Position numbers and translations under genes: made by a program
Assembly: GCA_910592005.1 (NCBI GenBank)
Contig: CAJVPP010000004.1
Span: 20,686-84,685, forward strand
DNA from: Funneliformis mosseae
Taxonomy: Eukaryota; Glomeromycota; Glomeromycetes; Glomerales; Glomeraceae
Direction of reading: 5' to 3'
Length of the DNA: 64,000 bases
Notes under the pieces: model-generated
Databases searched by the model: none
Told to the model about the DNA's origin: nothing
What the model saw: the letters and a program-made list of their open reading frames with translations, nothing else
Shown: positions 35,932-47,269 of the stretch, piece by piece
Position numbering within the stretch: position 1 is the stretch's first letter
How the letters are laid out: every line of letters begins with the position of its first letter

Positions 35932-35983
35932 CCTTGTTTTGCGAACCCGGCGTTTGATCCACTGACATTATATGCTCTGACAT
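35903..35983 (-). promoter_or_regulatory. out-of-frame upstream ORF overlapping the Sgf11 start
   Basis: An ATG at 35983 opens a 26-codon reading (MSEHIMSVDQTPGSQ...) that ends at 35903, past the chosen Sgf11 start at 35931. It is in another frame and cannot be spliced in frame onto exon 2 with the donors present. If it is in the mRNA, ribosomes must bypass it or reinitiate, which would lower Sgf11 output. Confidence 0.4.
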
Positions 35984-36196
35984 TTTGCTTTAAAAATGAC
36001 CTCTTTCTGACGCAAAATGTGTCAAAGATCCTATTTGATTATAGTATTAATCGGCATTTTGCAGATCACTGACGGATCTATTACCCACAAAGGGTAATTT
36101 GCAATTATGAAACTTTCACGTGTCGAGATGGTTTTTTTTTTATTTATAAATTTGAATTTTTTTTACCCTATCCCAAATAAAAAAAAAAAAAAAAAA

Positions 36197-36985
36197 ATGG
36201 TGGGAGATTCAAAACAGTTGAAGAAATCAAAGGAAGAAAGAGATCTCGAATATAAACGGAACCATATAATTAGACAATGTGTTCTTGGTTCCTTTTATGT
36301 TATTACAGTTGTGCTTGGTTCATTTGCAAGGATGCCCGAGTCGTATTGGTCAAACCGGTCCAACCTTATTAACAAATATTTTGTAAAAATTGGATGGTTT
36401 TGGACAACTATAGTTTTTATAATATATGCGATATTAATTCATACTAATAAACTGGAACAATTCGTAAAAGCTATAATTCGTTTGCTATTGGCATCCCTGT
36501 ATTGGTATTTATTTACACAATGGTTGTTTGGACCAAGTTTATTGGATAGGGTGTTTGTGTTTACCGGAGGCGAGTGTTCCAAAGTATCCAAAGTAGTGCC
36601 AGGAGAAATATTTGAAGCTCATGTTTGTCGAAAGGGTGGAGGAGATTGGAATAATGGTCATGATGTTAGTGGCCATTGTTTTATGTTGATTCATGCTTCT
36701 CTTTTCATTCTGGAAGATGCCAACATTCTTTTTTATCGATCAAATAATTGGAAGAATAAATTTCTTTTTAAGCTTTTCGGAGGCCTACTTTTTCTTTGGT
36801 GGTGGATGCTGCTTATGACCGCAGTTTATTTTCATACGTTTTTTGAGAAATTTACCGGTACCTTGTCCGGACTTTTTTATTGGGCCTTAATTTACGGTTT
36901 TATTTTTCCAAAATATATGCCTTATATGATGCCTTATGAATTGGAGGGGTACAAATTTGATAAAAAAAGTTTACTTTTGGAATGA
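36197..36985 (+). CDS. SCS3: FIT-family protein (FITM2/SCS3-like), endoplasmic reticulum
   Basis: An intronless 262-aa protein. FIT proteins are ER membrane acyl-CoA diphosphatases needed for lipid-droplet budding and normal ER phospholipids. Six or so hydrophobic segments are visible (about 27-44, 66-82, 92-112, 155-175, 190-212, 224-240). The two catalytic histidines of the family match His160 in DVSGHCFML and His213 in AVYFHTFFEKFTG. N-terminal residues 1-26 are Lys/Glu-rich and cytosolic. An in-frame ATG exists at 36107 but would add residues encoded by T- and A-homopolymers (FFYPIP, poly-Lys), so ATG 36197, directly after a run of 17 A, is preferred. It diverges from the Sgf11 gene across 265 bp and converges with MDP1. 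Confidence 0.93.
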   Translation: MVGDSKQLKKSKEERDLEYKRNHIIRQCVLGSFYVITVVLGSFARMPESYWSNRSNLINKYFVKIGWFWTTIVFIIYAILIHTNKLEQFVKAIIRLLLASLYWYLFTQWLFGPSLLDRVFVFTGGECSKVSKVVPGEIFEAHVCRKGGGDWNNGHDVSGHCFMLIHASLFILEDANILFYRSNNWKNKFLFKLFGGLLFLWWWMLLMTAVYFHTFFEKFTGTLSGLFYWALIYGFIFPKYMPYMMPYELEGYKFDKKSLLLE

Positions 36986-37132
36986 TGACACGGAAAGAAT
37001 TGATTACTTTTAAATATATATATAATTTCGACCTAGATGGACCTTTATTTCATTATTCATTTTTTCTTCTTAATCACTGTAATCTAATATAATTGAATTG
37101 ATTATTAAATAATAAAAATAAAAAAATGATAA

Positions 37133-38035
37133 TTAAGGATTTTCTCCTTTTTTAGCAAAATCCTTTATCGCTGATAGAAATAGATTTAACGTCATCCCTT
37201 TCGGGACATAAGCAAAATGTACACCCAATTCTCGCTCAACCTCTTTATTTCTTAATTCATCGTCAAAGAAAATCATTTCACGATAGGGAATACCACTTTT
37301 CTTATGAAGCGAACGAAAATGTTTTAACTTTGAACCAGGATATATTTCATCATAATCAATGATGTCGGCTAATGAGCGATAATTGACGCCATTAGATGAG
37401 TTCTTAATTGAATCACAACCTTCATCCGCAGGGAAAGGCATAATTGATAAGACCTTGCGTGCCCTAACGTCATTGTAAATTTATTTTAAAATAAAAAAAA
37501 AAAAGAGTAAATTGCAATGTTTATGAATGAGTAAACGAATTGTAAGCAAATCATGTGTACCATTCTGGTTCATGAGTTCTTGATGCAACAGCAATGTGTG
37601 GTTTTGGACAGTTTTTAATCAATCGGAAAATTTCTGGAACATCAGAGTATAATTTTAATAATTTTCCATGACTGTAAAGGGAAGAGATTGAATTAAATCA
37701 TAAGAGCAGAATTATGGTATCAATTAATAAGTCTTACCGATCTTTAACGCAATGAGGTTTGAAAGGATCGGCTTTGAAAGGAGAGCCAGAGGTATGAGTA
37801 TCTATCCTGAAAAAGAATTGGAATTAATAAATTACAATAAGCCCTTTGCGTCTTTTAATATTAAAACGTACCATAATGGCCAAAGAGTATAATCGAGATC
37901 AAATACGAATAATGAAGGTAAAAGTTTAACATTCGACAGTTCTTTCAATAAATCCATTCGAGAAAAGGAAAAAAAAGGGGATTGACAATATGTCACACAA
38001 TGCCTTAAAAGAGTAAAGGCTGATCTTGTTGACAT
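37133..38035 (-). CDS. MDP1: magnesium-dependent phosphatase-1 family (HAD) protein
   Basis: Four exons: 38035-37872, 37806-37738, 37671-37561, 37463-37133; 224 aa. MDP1 enzymes are small HAD phosphatases acting on phosphotyrosine or protein-bound sugar phosphates in vitro. HAD motif I is FVFDLDYTLW with nucleophile Asp46 and acid Asp48. Motif II is VASRTHEPEW (Ser/Thr of the family), and the late acidic motif is MIFFDDELRN with two Asp. The N-terminus before LPSLFVFDL is about 26 residues longer than typical MDP1; a second in-frame ATG at 37957 (Met27, MDLLKEL) would give the usual length. The extension (MSTRSAFTLLRHC) has Arg and Ser but no acidic residue, so a mitochondrial form is possible. 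It ends 147 bp from the FIT stop, tail to tail. Confidence 0.92.
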
Positions 38036-38308
38036 AAGCAATTACATTTGACTCGCACAAACCGATTTTTAACCCATGTTTTGTACGTTAACTGTGTGAT
38101 ATCCATTTCCTAAAACAAGGGAGAAACATATATTGAAAAGTGAAAATTGCCCAATTTGAGGGGCAAATATTTATTACGTAAATGTTTAAATTGGCTACGA
38201 AAACAAACCAAGCAAGTCCTACATTATATATTTTAAGAAAATAAAATAAATCTATTACACAGTCGAATAAATTTTCTTATAAAAAACATTTTGATTTTCA
38301 CTACATAT

Positions 38309-38692
38309 TCATGAACTATTTAATTTTTCTTCGACTTTTTGAGCGTCGTCTTTAGGCAATTTTACTTGTACGATATGTGAAGTGTCGGCACTTGGAGCTT
38401 TAATAGGATCTTGATTAAGATCTCCATATTTATGAAATTTATATTTATAATCCTGTCCTCCATCATTACTTCCTCCACTAGTACCAGCATGCCAAGGAAA
38501 TGGTTCGTGTTTAGCCAATTTCACATTTTTCTCTTCATTTGTGTTGGCTGCTTTACGACCCATCATATATCCAGCTATACCAAAGGTGGTTGCTAATACC
38601 CCGAGTAGAGGATAAATTTCTGGATCAATGGATAAGAAACGCCATACCGAACGAGATCTTGCAATTCCTCCTCCTACAGGTCCTGATGCCAT
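38309..38692 (-). CDS. MLRQ/B12D-type small mitochondrial membrane protein
   Basis: A single-exon 127-aa protein. Residues about 18-50 (WRFLSIDPEIYPLLGVLATT, FGIAGYMMGRKA) match the NADH-ubiquinone reductase MLRQ subunit/B12D pattern, F-x4-P-E-x-x-P-L-x-G followed by a helix and GRK. In animals the related NDUFA4 belongs to respiratory complex I/IV. The one transmembrane helix spans about 26-44. The C-terminal 75 residues are polar (HEPFPWHAGTSGG, DYKYKFHKYGDL) and not part of the core family. The gene diverges from the ING gene over 758 bp. An inner mitochondrial membrane location is inferred from the family. Confidence 0.82.
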   Translation of the reverse strand: MASGPVGGGIARSRSVWRFLSIDPEIYPLLGVLATTFGIAGYMMGRKAANTNEEKNVKLAKHEPFPWHAGTSGGSNDGGQDYKYKFHKYGDLNQDPIKAPSADTSHIVQVKLPKDDAQKVEEKLNSS

Positions 38693-39450
38693 ATTTTTTT
38701 TTGTATTGGGTGAAAAAAAAAAAAAATTTCGAAGTTTAAATTTTATGGAGGATAAATAATTATTTAATTTAATTTATCTTTTAGGATTTTTTGAATTTTT
38801 TTTTTTTTGTAAAAAAAAAAAAATGTAAAATTTCGGGTTTTTATATTAAATTTATTCAATGGCGAGTAAAAAAGTGATGAAATGGTGACAGTATAATTAC
38901 ACATTTAATCGTAAATTATTTTAAATGATACTACGCCGCCATTCACGTACTTATTTTTGCTTAGAGCGCTAGTTTCTGCAAAGTTAGATCCGATAAGTGT
39001 AAAACGATCGACATTGATCTTTTAACTTACCACTCCCTATTTTGAATTCCATTATTCTTTACTCTCATCATTCCCCATGATTCTATAATTTCGAAAAACT
39101 TTTTTTTTAGGTTCTGCAACGGTAAACAAGGGTAATATTTTGCTAAATCTAGTAATTTATACAAATTATGCGATAAATTGGGCAACTTTCATGCTGTTGT
39201 ACAACTCGTGATTTTAATGGTCTGACCGTCTGACCACAGATTTATTCAACCAATCATTTGTCACCCTCATGATTTTAATAGTTTTCAAAATATTCCATTG
39301 AATCATATACTAATTTCGTTACCTTTCCTGGTTGATTTTGTTTCATTCTGATGTTATCAAGACAAGTTGAACTTTTCCTACTGTGAAAATCTCTCAAACA
39401 AAGGCTTTTCTTTACTGCTATCATAATATTCTTTTTTTTTTTTTGTAAAT
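38693..39450. promoter_or_regulatory. divergent promoter region between MLRQ and ING genes
   Basis: This 758-bp spacer must hold both promoters. A T13-GT-A13 junction lies at 38796-38823. CpG-containing words (GTACGCC-like, TACGTACTT, GATCGACATTGATC near 39006) are frequent compared with the transposon islands. No open reading is credible. Confidence 0.5.
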
Positions 39451-41695
39451 ATGGAACCAATAGACGCTAACGAGTATTTAATACAGTTCTTAGGAAGTAA
39501 GATTAGTGTTCTTTCATATTTCTATTTTGACGTTTGGCCGTTATAAATTTCATCGAATCAAACGTAAATTAACGTGTTTATCATAAAATACTTTCAAAGG
39601 TATTGATAATCTTCCCTCAGAAATCCATTATCACTTCTCTGAACTATCAAACAAGGATCAAGAAATCGAACGTAAGTAAAGTTGTAAATAAAGTGGTATT
39701 GCTTGGTTATAGATTTCCTTTTTGGGAATCAAGTTAAGGTCATCTTATAATTTTATCCATAAATATCCCTCTATATAGGATTGATGGAAAGAATTGAACG
39801 TCGTAAAAAGCGGTTGTGGAATTTGTATGATGATCGTCCTATTGACGAAGACAGCGATTGCTCTGTCGTTGAAAGCATTTACGAAGACGATGATGGCGTT
39901 GAGGAATCGAATAGCGATGATGATCATTGTTTTGACGACGATCAAGACGGCGAACAAATTATAAAGAAACGACGCCGAGTAACACGTGTTGTTACCGAAT
40001 TCGAAGATGAAGAAATGCTGAAAGAGAAGATAATTAAGGATTATGTGAGGGCGTCGCAATTGCAAGACGAGAAGATCGAGCTTGCCGAGAGGGCTTTCGC
40101 ATTGGTAAAATTTACGTTATACTGGTTCATTTAAATAAATCAAACGATATTTATATAAGAACATTATTTCTCGTTTAGAAACTTATGAGATTTATTTTTG
40201 TTAACGTTTAAAGGTTGAGAGGCATATTAAACGTCTTGACGAAGATTTTGAAAGCTTGTTTCCACAGCACAATCTTCGCGATTCTTCAGCGTCAACCCCT
40301 GCAAGTCCTAGTAGAATCGAATCTTCGGCTTTTGCCGCAGCTCAGGGGATAGTACATTCAAGTGCTTCTGTCTTAACAAATTCGACTGTTCGAAATACAG
40401 CACATTCAGCATCAACACATACTTTGGCACAAGCCGCTTCATCGAATTTCCCTAATACGACGTACGAGTATAATAAAGGATCGTATTATCCTTCTTCAAG
40501 CGCTGAATCTGAGGAAGTGCAATTTTGTATGATTATGATACCTTTTTATTCTCTTATACATTTTCTTTAAGAAAAGTCATTTATAATGCTTTTTATTATT
40601 GCTTTATTTAGCATTGCCAATGCTACCCAACCCATCGAGCTCTTTACCCCGAGCTAATAAGGGTACGAACGTTCTAGATTTTTTTTCTTTATTCCTTTTG
40701 ATTGATCTCGTTTATTATTAGACATTTTTTTACATTTGTTATGTCTAAAAAGATTCTGCTATTATTAAACTGCCGTCTATTGTCAATAGCTTCAGCAAGC
40801 GGTGCAAATAATGGTAGACGTCGAAAACTAAGGTATGTTTTGATGTTTATGATAATTTTTCATATCCATGATTTTATTTATTGAAACTTTTTATATTGTA
40901 AACTATAGTAATGTTCAGGGCATCACTAATTCTAATACCGAAATTGCGACAAGCGCAATTAATAACAATTACCTCTCTAGAGGTATTCATAAGTTAAGAG
41001 AAGAACAACTTCCGGGATCCTCATCTATCGCGGATCCAAATGTCATGAGCAATGCCAACCTTCTGGATCAGGATGACTCCGCGGTATCATATGATAACAC
41101 TCTAGTTTTATCAAACTACATACCGACAGTTGATCCAAACGAGCCGTTATATTGTACCTGTCGTCAAGTGAGTTTTGGGGAAATGATCGGTTGCGATGGT
41201 GAGGTATGTAATAAAAACACATTATTCTTTACATCATCTAGTTATTATAAAATTAATATTTTCTTTTAAAAATCAGAATTGTCCTTTTGAGTGGTATCAT
41301 ATTGACTGCGTTGGACTTTCCGCAGTTCCAGAAGGCAGATGGTACTGTGATCATTGTACTGGTATGTCCAGTCAGAAGAAAAGAAAGAGGGGACGTCCTG
41401 CAGCAGGATCAGTATCGTAAGGATTAGATCTGATTTTGATTTAGGTCTTTTCTGAGCGTGCATTATTTATCCTATTTCATTTTAACATTATATTTCCTTC
41501 TTTAAAATTTTGAGAAAAAAATCTAAAAAATCTAAAAAATCAAATATCCTTGAACTAACTGACACTGAAGAAAGTACTCCTAGTTATAGCCCATCATCAT
41601 CGCCATCAAAAACCCCCTCATTTTCACAATCGACGCAATTTTCTCGAATTAGAGAGAAGAAATCAAACAAGTCGTCGCAAATGAAATCTCAATAA
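39451..41695 (+). CDS. ING-family protein with C-terminal PHD finger
   Basis: Nine exons: 39451-39496, 39600-39671, 39779-40104, 40214-40526, 40612-40662, 40790-40832, 40909-41203, 41277-41416, 41515-41695; 488 aa. ING proteins (yeast Yng1, Yng2, Pho23) are subunits of histone acetyltransferase or deacetylase complexes and read H3K4me3. The N-terminal ING helix begins [20 protein letters not shown] and resumes after residue 110 ([35 protein letters not shown]). Between them is an Asp/Glu-rich insertion followed by KKRRR. A Ser-rich linker of about 180 residues precedes the PHD finger at about 366-409 ([37 protein letters not shown]). A basic segment (KKRKRGRP) and a Lys/Ser-rich tail follow. 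The acidic insertion is unusual. The linker shows little constraint and includes short exons of 51 and 43 nt. Confidence 0.92.
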
Positions 41696-42850
41696 CATTG
41701 ATCAAAGAACATTCGTTGATCGAAGTGTTTCGAGACGACAAGTTCCCTGAGGGGGGACTATTAAGAATTTAATGCAATATTCATAGTCATAAACAAAAAA
41801 ATATATTCAAAAATAATATGTAGCATTTAATATCACGTATAAGTAATCTTCGTTCTCCCAACATGATAATCAGTTTCATTATTTCTAAATCTTCAGAGGC
41901 TGATTACTGTTTATTAATATTAATTAAGTTTATCAAAAAAAAAAATTTTGTTAATAAATAACAAAGGTACCATCCTGAATTTATTTATTTTTTTTTTTTT
42001 TTTTTTTTTTTATATATCTGAAGATCTAGGTTTTCTGATCATTTCTAAAATAAATTGAATTAATTTATAATAATAAAAATATATATAATTATTATTAATT
42101 TTATTATATTAAAAGTTTTATAATTTAAAAATTTATAAATAAATTTATTTTATAAGTTTACTTTGATTTATTTTTATAAAATTAAAAAACTTTTACTTTA
42201 AATAATTATTTATATATAGGATTTCAAGAGCTTTAATGCATTTTAATATAATATCAAAAATCAAAATGCAATAAAAATTTTATTTTTGTTAAAAATTTTT
42301 TTTAAAATCTGATTTTTTAGCAATCAACCTATATATTATAAATAACTTAAATTAAGTTATTAATAATTAAAGGTTTTATAAATACAGTTAATTTATTTTA
42401 AATGCATTCCCTTGGGATTATAGTAAAAATTTTAAAAAATATATATTTAAAGAAAGTGTATATTAAAAGAGAAAATTTTTATATAAATTTTAGGGGCTTT
42501 TTTTTTCATTGTCATAGTGATTTATTATCACCCCTTACATCAAATGATTTTGCTCATACATATTTTATAATTTATAATATAGTATAGCATTTAATACAAA
42601 TTTATTATATATGTAATTTATTATACAGTTTAATATAATATAATAAAATTATTATAAATACAAAGCAAATAAGCAATTTATATATAATATTATATAATAT
42701 TTTGGGTTATACCAATCCCTTGCAATTTTTGATAATCTTTAACCTTTCTGCATTTTTTACATTGTCATTGACTCTTTAAATTAGATTTATAAGTTTCATA
42801 AGCTGATTTAAACCTTTTAATATCTAACAGATATCTTTTATTGCATTTAT
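41696..42850. other. AT-rich spacer after the ING gene
   Basis: The ING 3' flank is followed by a T run at 41986-42011, then nearly pure A/T DNA. No gene is seen. The boundary between gene island and transposon island lies close to 42.0 kb. Confidence 0.5.
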
Positions 42851-45040
42851 TCTTTGAATTTTACAATAATAATATTAATAGATCTAATTTTTTTCTTATT
42901 ATCTGAATCTTTTTTATGGTAAATTTCTTTCTATTCATTATCTTTATCCTTCAAGAAATTTTCTAATAAATAGATCAGCTATTCAGATCTAAAATTATTT
43001 TGTAACGTCTTATTTAAAACCTACTTATAAGCCCTATATAATTTACCATAAATAATTCATTATTTAAACGCTAATAATCTTTTATCACAAAACTTTGTAT
43101 TAATTTGATTAAATAGACATAAGCTTAAAATATATTATTAATATTAAAATATATAATTTGTTGATCTTTTTGTAAAAATTTATCTGCATTTAAAAATAGC
43201 TCCTATATATCATTTTTATTTTTGCTATATTACTGTATTAGAATAAATATAATGTGAAAAAAAGCATTTTTTATAGTTAAACATAACTTGAAAATAATGT
43301 CTATAAATAATATCACTTTGTAAAATCAAAAGATAGAGTAAATATATTCCTAATTTTATAATAATAATACATAATATTTAATCTTCAATGTATTTTTAAT
43401 ACTGATCGCTAATATTTCTTTCATATTATATAAACTAATAAATTGAACTATTTATTTTAAAGTTATTTGTGAAAAATCAATATCTGCTATTTCATTATTA
43501 TTGTTTATTAATATTAATTCTTCTATTATTCCATCATTAAATTCAACTAAATTTGTTATATAATATAATAATTGGTTAATTTTATCATAATGCTTTTTTA
43601 ATATTATAGGCGTAAGATATTATTAAAGAGATTTGTCAATTTTAACAAATAAAAAGTTTGTATTACTTTGATTTTATATATTAGAAATAGACAAATGCCA
43701 AAATATATATTCGTTTTTCTTATCTTGTAAATCAAAAGTCTTTGAATTTTAACTATAATATTATACAAAGATAAATTAGAGTTGTGTAATAATCTTTTTA
43801 AGTAAGCATTTATAGATTCAACTCTAGAACTTGCTATCATTCCTTTGATAAATTTAAATTTTATAAAATAATGAGTCCAATATGACTTTGTTTTATAAAG
43901 AAATTCTATATATATTTTTGCATTAGAATAATCTATTATAAGATCTTCAAATCATTATTAAAAAACTTTTCAATAATATAATTGCGACAATTTAAAATGC
44001 TATAAGAAATTCTTGACAATTATTACATAATAATTTACTAAGATTTTTATGCAAATTTTGAGTAATATTAAATGTATAATAAATTAGATAAGTTAATGAA
44101 AAAGCCTGATGAATAGCAATATCAACAGTTAAATCAGAATTAGTAATTATAATTATTGGTAGTATACCAATATATTTTATTATTTAAGAAAATATTCACA
44201 TATGAGAATTAAAACTTTTATCTATTAGAAGAGCTTGAGCAAGTACATATTACATCTATCATTATTAAAGCTAACAATTAATAAAAGTATTATATCATAG
44301 TGATTTATTTTATGAGTAACATTATTTATAATATAATCTGAATAGTATATCTAATTTTTTACTTGAATTAGTGTCATCTAAAGTAAATAAATCAAAGTAT
44401 TATTATCATCCCATCTGTAACTTACAATTCACTAAGAATCTTTTTCCTTCTCACAAACAAGCTAATTATAAATTTGAGTAGTATTATTTGATAAAAACTT
44501 ACTGTTTAGATGAAAATTTCTTATAGTAATATAAAAATCTTTTCAAATAAATATAATGTGATAGATATTTTCTTCAAGAAATTTTCTTTGAGAAGTTATA
44601 TCAAATTTATAATATAATATCATAAACTTAATATTCTTAATTATTTCCATCATAATTTTTTTTGACTCCTTAAACTCAATCATTAATTTATTTAATAAAA
44701 GATTATGTTCTTTATTAATTTTATTAATAAATATCAAACATTTAGGATTTTTAACTTTTAGACATGAAATATTAATAGAAAAAGAACAATTGATTCTTTT
44801 GTAGCAGTATTTTTTGTTAAATTAAATTCATAAGAACAGCTATGAGCACAAATATATATTCTACGTCAGATGAAACCTTTATTACAAATTATACAATCTT
44901 TAATTATGTGAAAATCTTTTAACTTTGACCATTTATTAAAAAATTTTTCACATTCATTTCATGAAATAAAACTTTTTTCTAAAAATAAAGATATATTTGA
45001 ATCATTTTCAAATTCATTAAGTAAAACTTCTCTATCAAAA
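42850..45040 (-). pseudogene. MULE (Mutator-like) transposase, decayed
   Basis: From about 45.0 kb downwards the reading gives a FAR1-like N-terminal part (CEKFFNKWSKLKDFHIIKDC, RRIYICAHSCSYEFN, TKNTATKESIVLF, LKVKNPKCLIFINKINKEHN). A linker follows (FDITSQRKFLEENIYHIIF), then the MULE core words WDDNNTLIYLL-stop-MT, VKN-stop-IYYSDYIINNVTHKI and later MIASSRVESINAYLKRLLHN. MULE transposases are DDE enzymes of cut-and-paste elements. The catalytic region around 44.1 kb is too decayed to show its Asp residues. Stops again replace Trp codons. The terminal inverted repeats are not recognisable. Confidence 0.75.
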
Positions 45041-45238
45041 TCTGCATTTATTATTAAAAAAATCAATAAATAAAAGTTACAAAATATTAACAAAAATAAA
45101 AACTATTTAAAGAACTAAAATAAACAAATAAATAATAAAAATAAGCTTTTAGCAATTTTGTGTTTCAATCAGAAACTCTCTCAAAATCACTATCAAAAAT
45201 CTTTGAATATGTGACTTTAAGTAATAATATTATAATAT

Positions 45239-45355
45239 TTAACCTAAATTAACCTTAACTAACTTTTAATTAATCCTTAATTAACTATAACTAACCCTTA
45301 ATTAAACCTAAAATCCTAACAAATTCTAACTAACTGAAACTAATTCTAAATTTAA
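45239..45355. repeat. TTAACTAAC-type tandem repeat
   Basis: Degenerate 7-12 bp units around CTTAACTAAC and CCTTAATTAA over about 115 bp. The words resemble degenerate telomere-like DNA only superficially; no TTAGGG or CCCTAA array is present. Confidence 0.6.
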
Positions 45356-45513
45356 AAGTAACTGTGATCATATGTATAAGAATTTTAGATAATGCTGTAC
45401 CAATCTTAAGTCTACTCTTTAGGGAGAGAAGAAGAAAATCATACTGACTAAACTTACTAAATGAGTTATTCCTTAACTCTAATCATAAATAACTACAAAG
45501 CTAATTTTAGAAT

Positions 45514-45700
45514 TCTAAATGAGTTGAGTCAAGTCAAGTTTATTTTATAAAATCTTTCAATTTGATTTGATTTGAGTTATATAAATTTTAAACTCAACTC
45601 AATTTAACTCAATTTGAGTTTAACTCAACTTGATTTTGACTTTGAATTTATTTAAGTTGAGTCAAGTTCAAATCAAATTTTGAGTCAAATTTAAATTTTT
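45514..45700. repeat. self-complementary TCAAGTTGAGT block, left copy
   Basis: Dense overlapping inverted repeats of GAGTTGAGTCAAGT and ACTCAACTTGA. A second block of the same kind lies at 47270-47460 and the two enclose the purine-rich and minisatellite blocks. Each can fold on itself and with the other. Confidence 0.65.
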
Positions 45701-45739
45701 ATAAACATTTAAATGTAAAAAAATTTATACTCATCTTTA

Positions 45740-46510
45740 TTTGTAAAAATGAAAGATCCACTTCTAGAAAAAAAGAAAATAAATTAAATAAACCTTTAAG
45801 AAATCCTTAAAAAATATTTTTAAAAAATATTTATATTTAAAATAAAAATAAATAATAATAAAAAAGAAGTAAAAAAAATAAAATAATAAAATGAAAAAGA
45901 TTGGAAAAGTGAGAAGGAAAAGGAAAAATAAATTAATAAAAATTAATGTCAAGAATCAAAAAAATTAAAAAAATAATAATAAAAAAAAATTAATAAAAAA
46001 TGAAAAGAACAGGATAAGGAAAGGAAAATAAAAAGAAATTTGAAATTAACAAAGTAATAAAGCTAAAAAATAATAAAAAAATTCAAAAAAAAAATTAAAT
46101 TAAAAAAAGAAAAAAAGAATATTAAAAAAAAAATAAATATAAAAAAAAATAAAGAATAGGAGAAAAAAACTAAAAAATAATAAAAAAAAATATATAAAAA
46201 TATATAAAAAAAAATAAAGAACGTGATGTAAGAAAGGGAGGGTAAGAAATAAAAAACAAAAAGTAAAAAAAAAAAACAAAAAAAAAAAAAAAATAAATTG
46301 AAAAACAAAAAATAAAAAAAATTAATTTAAAAAATGAAAAGATCGGGGAGAAGAGAAAAAAAAAATTTAAAATTAAAAAATGATATCAAAAAAAAATTAA
46401 TTAAAAATAAAAAAAAAGAACAAAATCAAAAAAAAATAAAAAAATGAAAAGATTGGAGGAAGGGAGGAGGAAAGAAGGAAAAAAAGAAGAAAGAGAAGGG
46501 AAAAAAATAA
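45740..46510. repeat. purine-only strand-asymmetric tract
   Basis: About 770 bp in which the plus strand is nearly all A and G with some T (AAAAAT, GAAAAG, GGAAGGGAGGAGG words). C is almost absent. Frames in it give only F/Y/L or K/N low-complexity strings. Such tracts can form triplex or unusual DNA structure. Confidence 0.75.
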
Positions 46511-46555
46511 AAATAATTAGTACTTGTGATCCTATAAAAAAATAATTGTTTAAGT

Positions 46556-47260
46556 TAAATAATTCATCATCATTTTTTTAAATGATTTTTTTTATCATCT
46601 AAGTCAAACAATTCGTCATTATTCTTCTTAAACAATTTCTTTTATTGTTTAAGTCAAATAATTTGTCATCATTCTTCTTGAATGATTTTTTTTATTGTTC
46701 AAATTAAACGATTCATTATCATTCTTTTTGAATAATTTTTTTTATCATTTAAGTTGAATGATTTGTTATCATTCTTCTTAAATAATTTATTATTATTTTT
46801 TTGAATGATTTTTTTATTATTCAAGTCAAATAATTTAGTTATCATTCTTCTTGAATGATTTTTTTTATCGTTTAAGTCAAACAATTCATTATCATTTTTC
46901 TTAAATGATTTTTTTATCATTCAAGTTAAACGATTCAGGTCATTATTCTTCTTGAATGATTTTTTTATTGTTTAAATCAAACGATTCATTATTGTTCTTC
47001 TTAAATGATTTTTTTATCATTCAAGTAGGGTCTCTAATTATGATGATTGGAATTACATCGTAATAATTAATGTAATATCTATTAAGTTTACTAGTATTAA
47101 AATAGTCAAAGTGTACATAATTATACTTATATTACTTAGGAGAATTATTCTCAAAATATATGATACAGTTATCTTAATGTGATATTTTTATAATCAGGGA
47201 TCCTGTTCAAGTTCAACGATTTCTTATCATTCTTTTTAAATTATTATTTTTCTATAAGCA
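46556..47260. repeat. minisatellite with about 49-bp units, split by an inserted element
   Basis: About ten tandem units, each reading roughly AACGATTCATTATCATTCTT then CTTGAATGATTTTTTTATCA and TTCAAGTC. Starts fall near 46558, 46606, 46656, 46706, 46756, 46829, 46880, 46929 and 46979, and the array resumes after 47211. Each unit contains the inverted pair GAATGAT/ATCATTC. On the minus strand the units read as a Lys/Asn/Asp repeat, but without gene context this is not a protein. Confidence 0.8.
47026..47205. mobile_element. MITE inserted in the minisatellite
   Basis: A 180-bp element with ends TAGGGTCTCTAATTAT and, in reverse complement, CAGGATCCCTGATTAT, which differ only by transitions. 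It is flanked by TTCAAG on both sides (47020-47025, 47206-47211). Removing the element and one TTCAAG restores a normal minisatellite unit, so the array itself serves as the empty-site control. No coding capacity. Confidence 0.78.
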
Positions 47261-47269
47261 ATCCTAAAA

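Noticed and set aside
36107..36196. Upstream in-frame start for the FIT protein
   Set aside because: It would add residues coded by homopolymer T and A runs with no family counterpart; the ATG at 36197 gives the normal length.
45239..45355. Telomere-like repeat
   Set aside because: The words are TTAACTAAC-type and degenerate; no TTAGGG or CCCTAA array is present and ordinary sequence lies on both sides.
45764..46308. Minus-strand open frames made of Phe, Ile, Leu and Tyr, resembling membrane proteins
   Set aside because: They are translations of an A-rich low-complexity tract; there are no conserved words and no start or splice context.
46699..46920. Minus-strand reading with KKNDNELFDLNDKK-type repeats
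   Set aside because: It is simply the minisatellite unit read as protein; unit-length changes break the frame in neighbouring copies.
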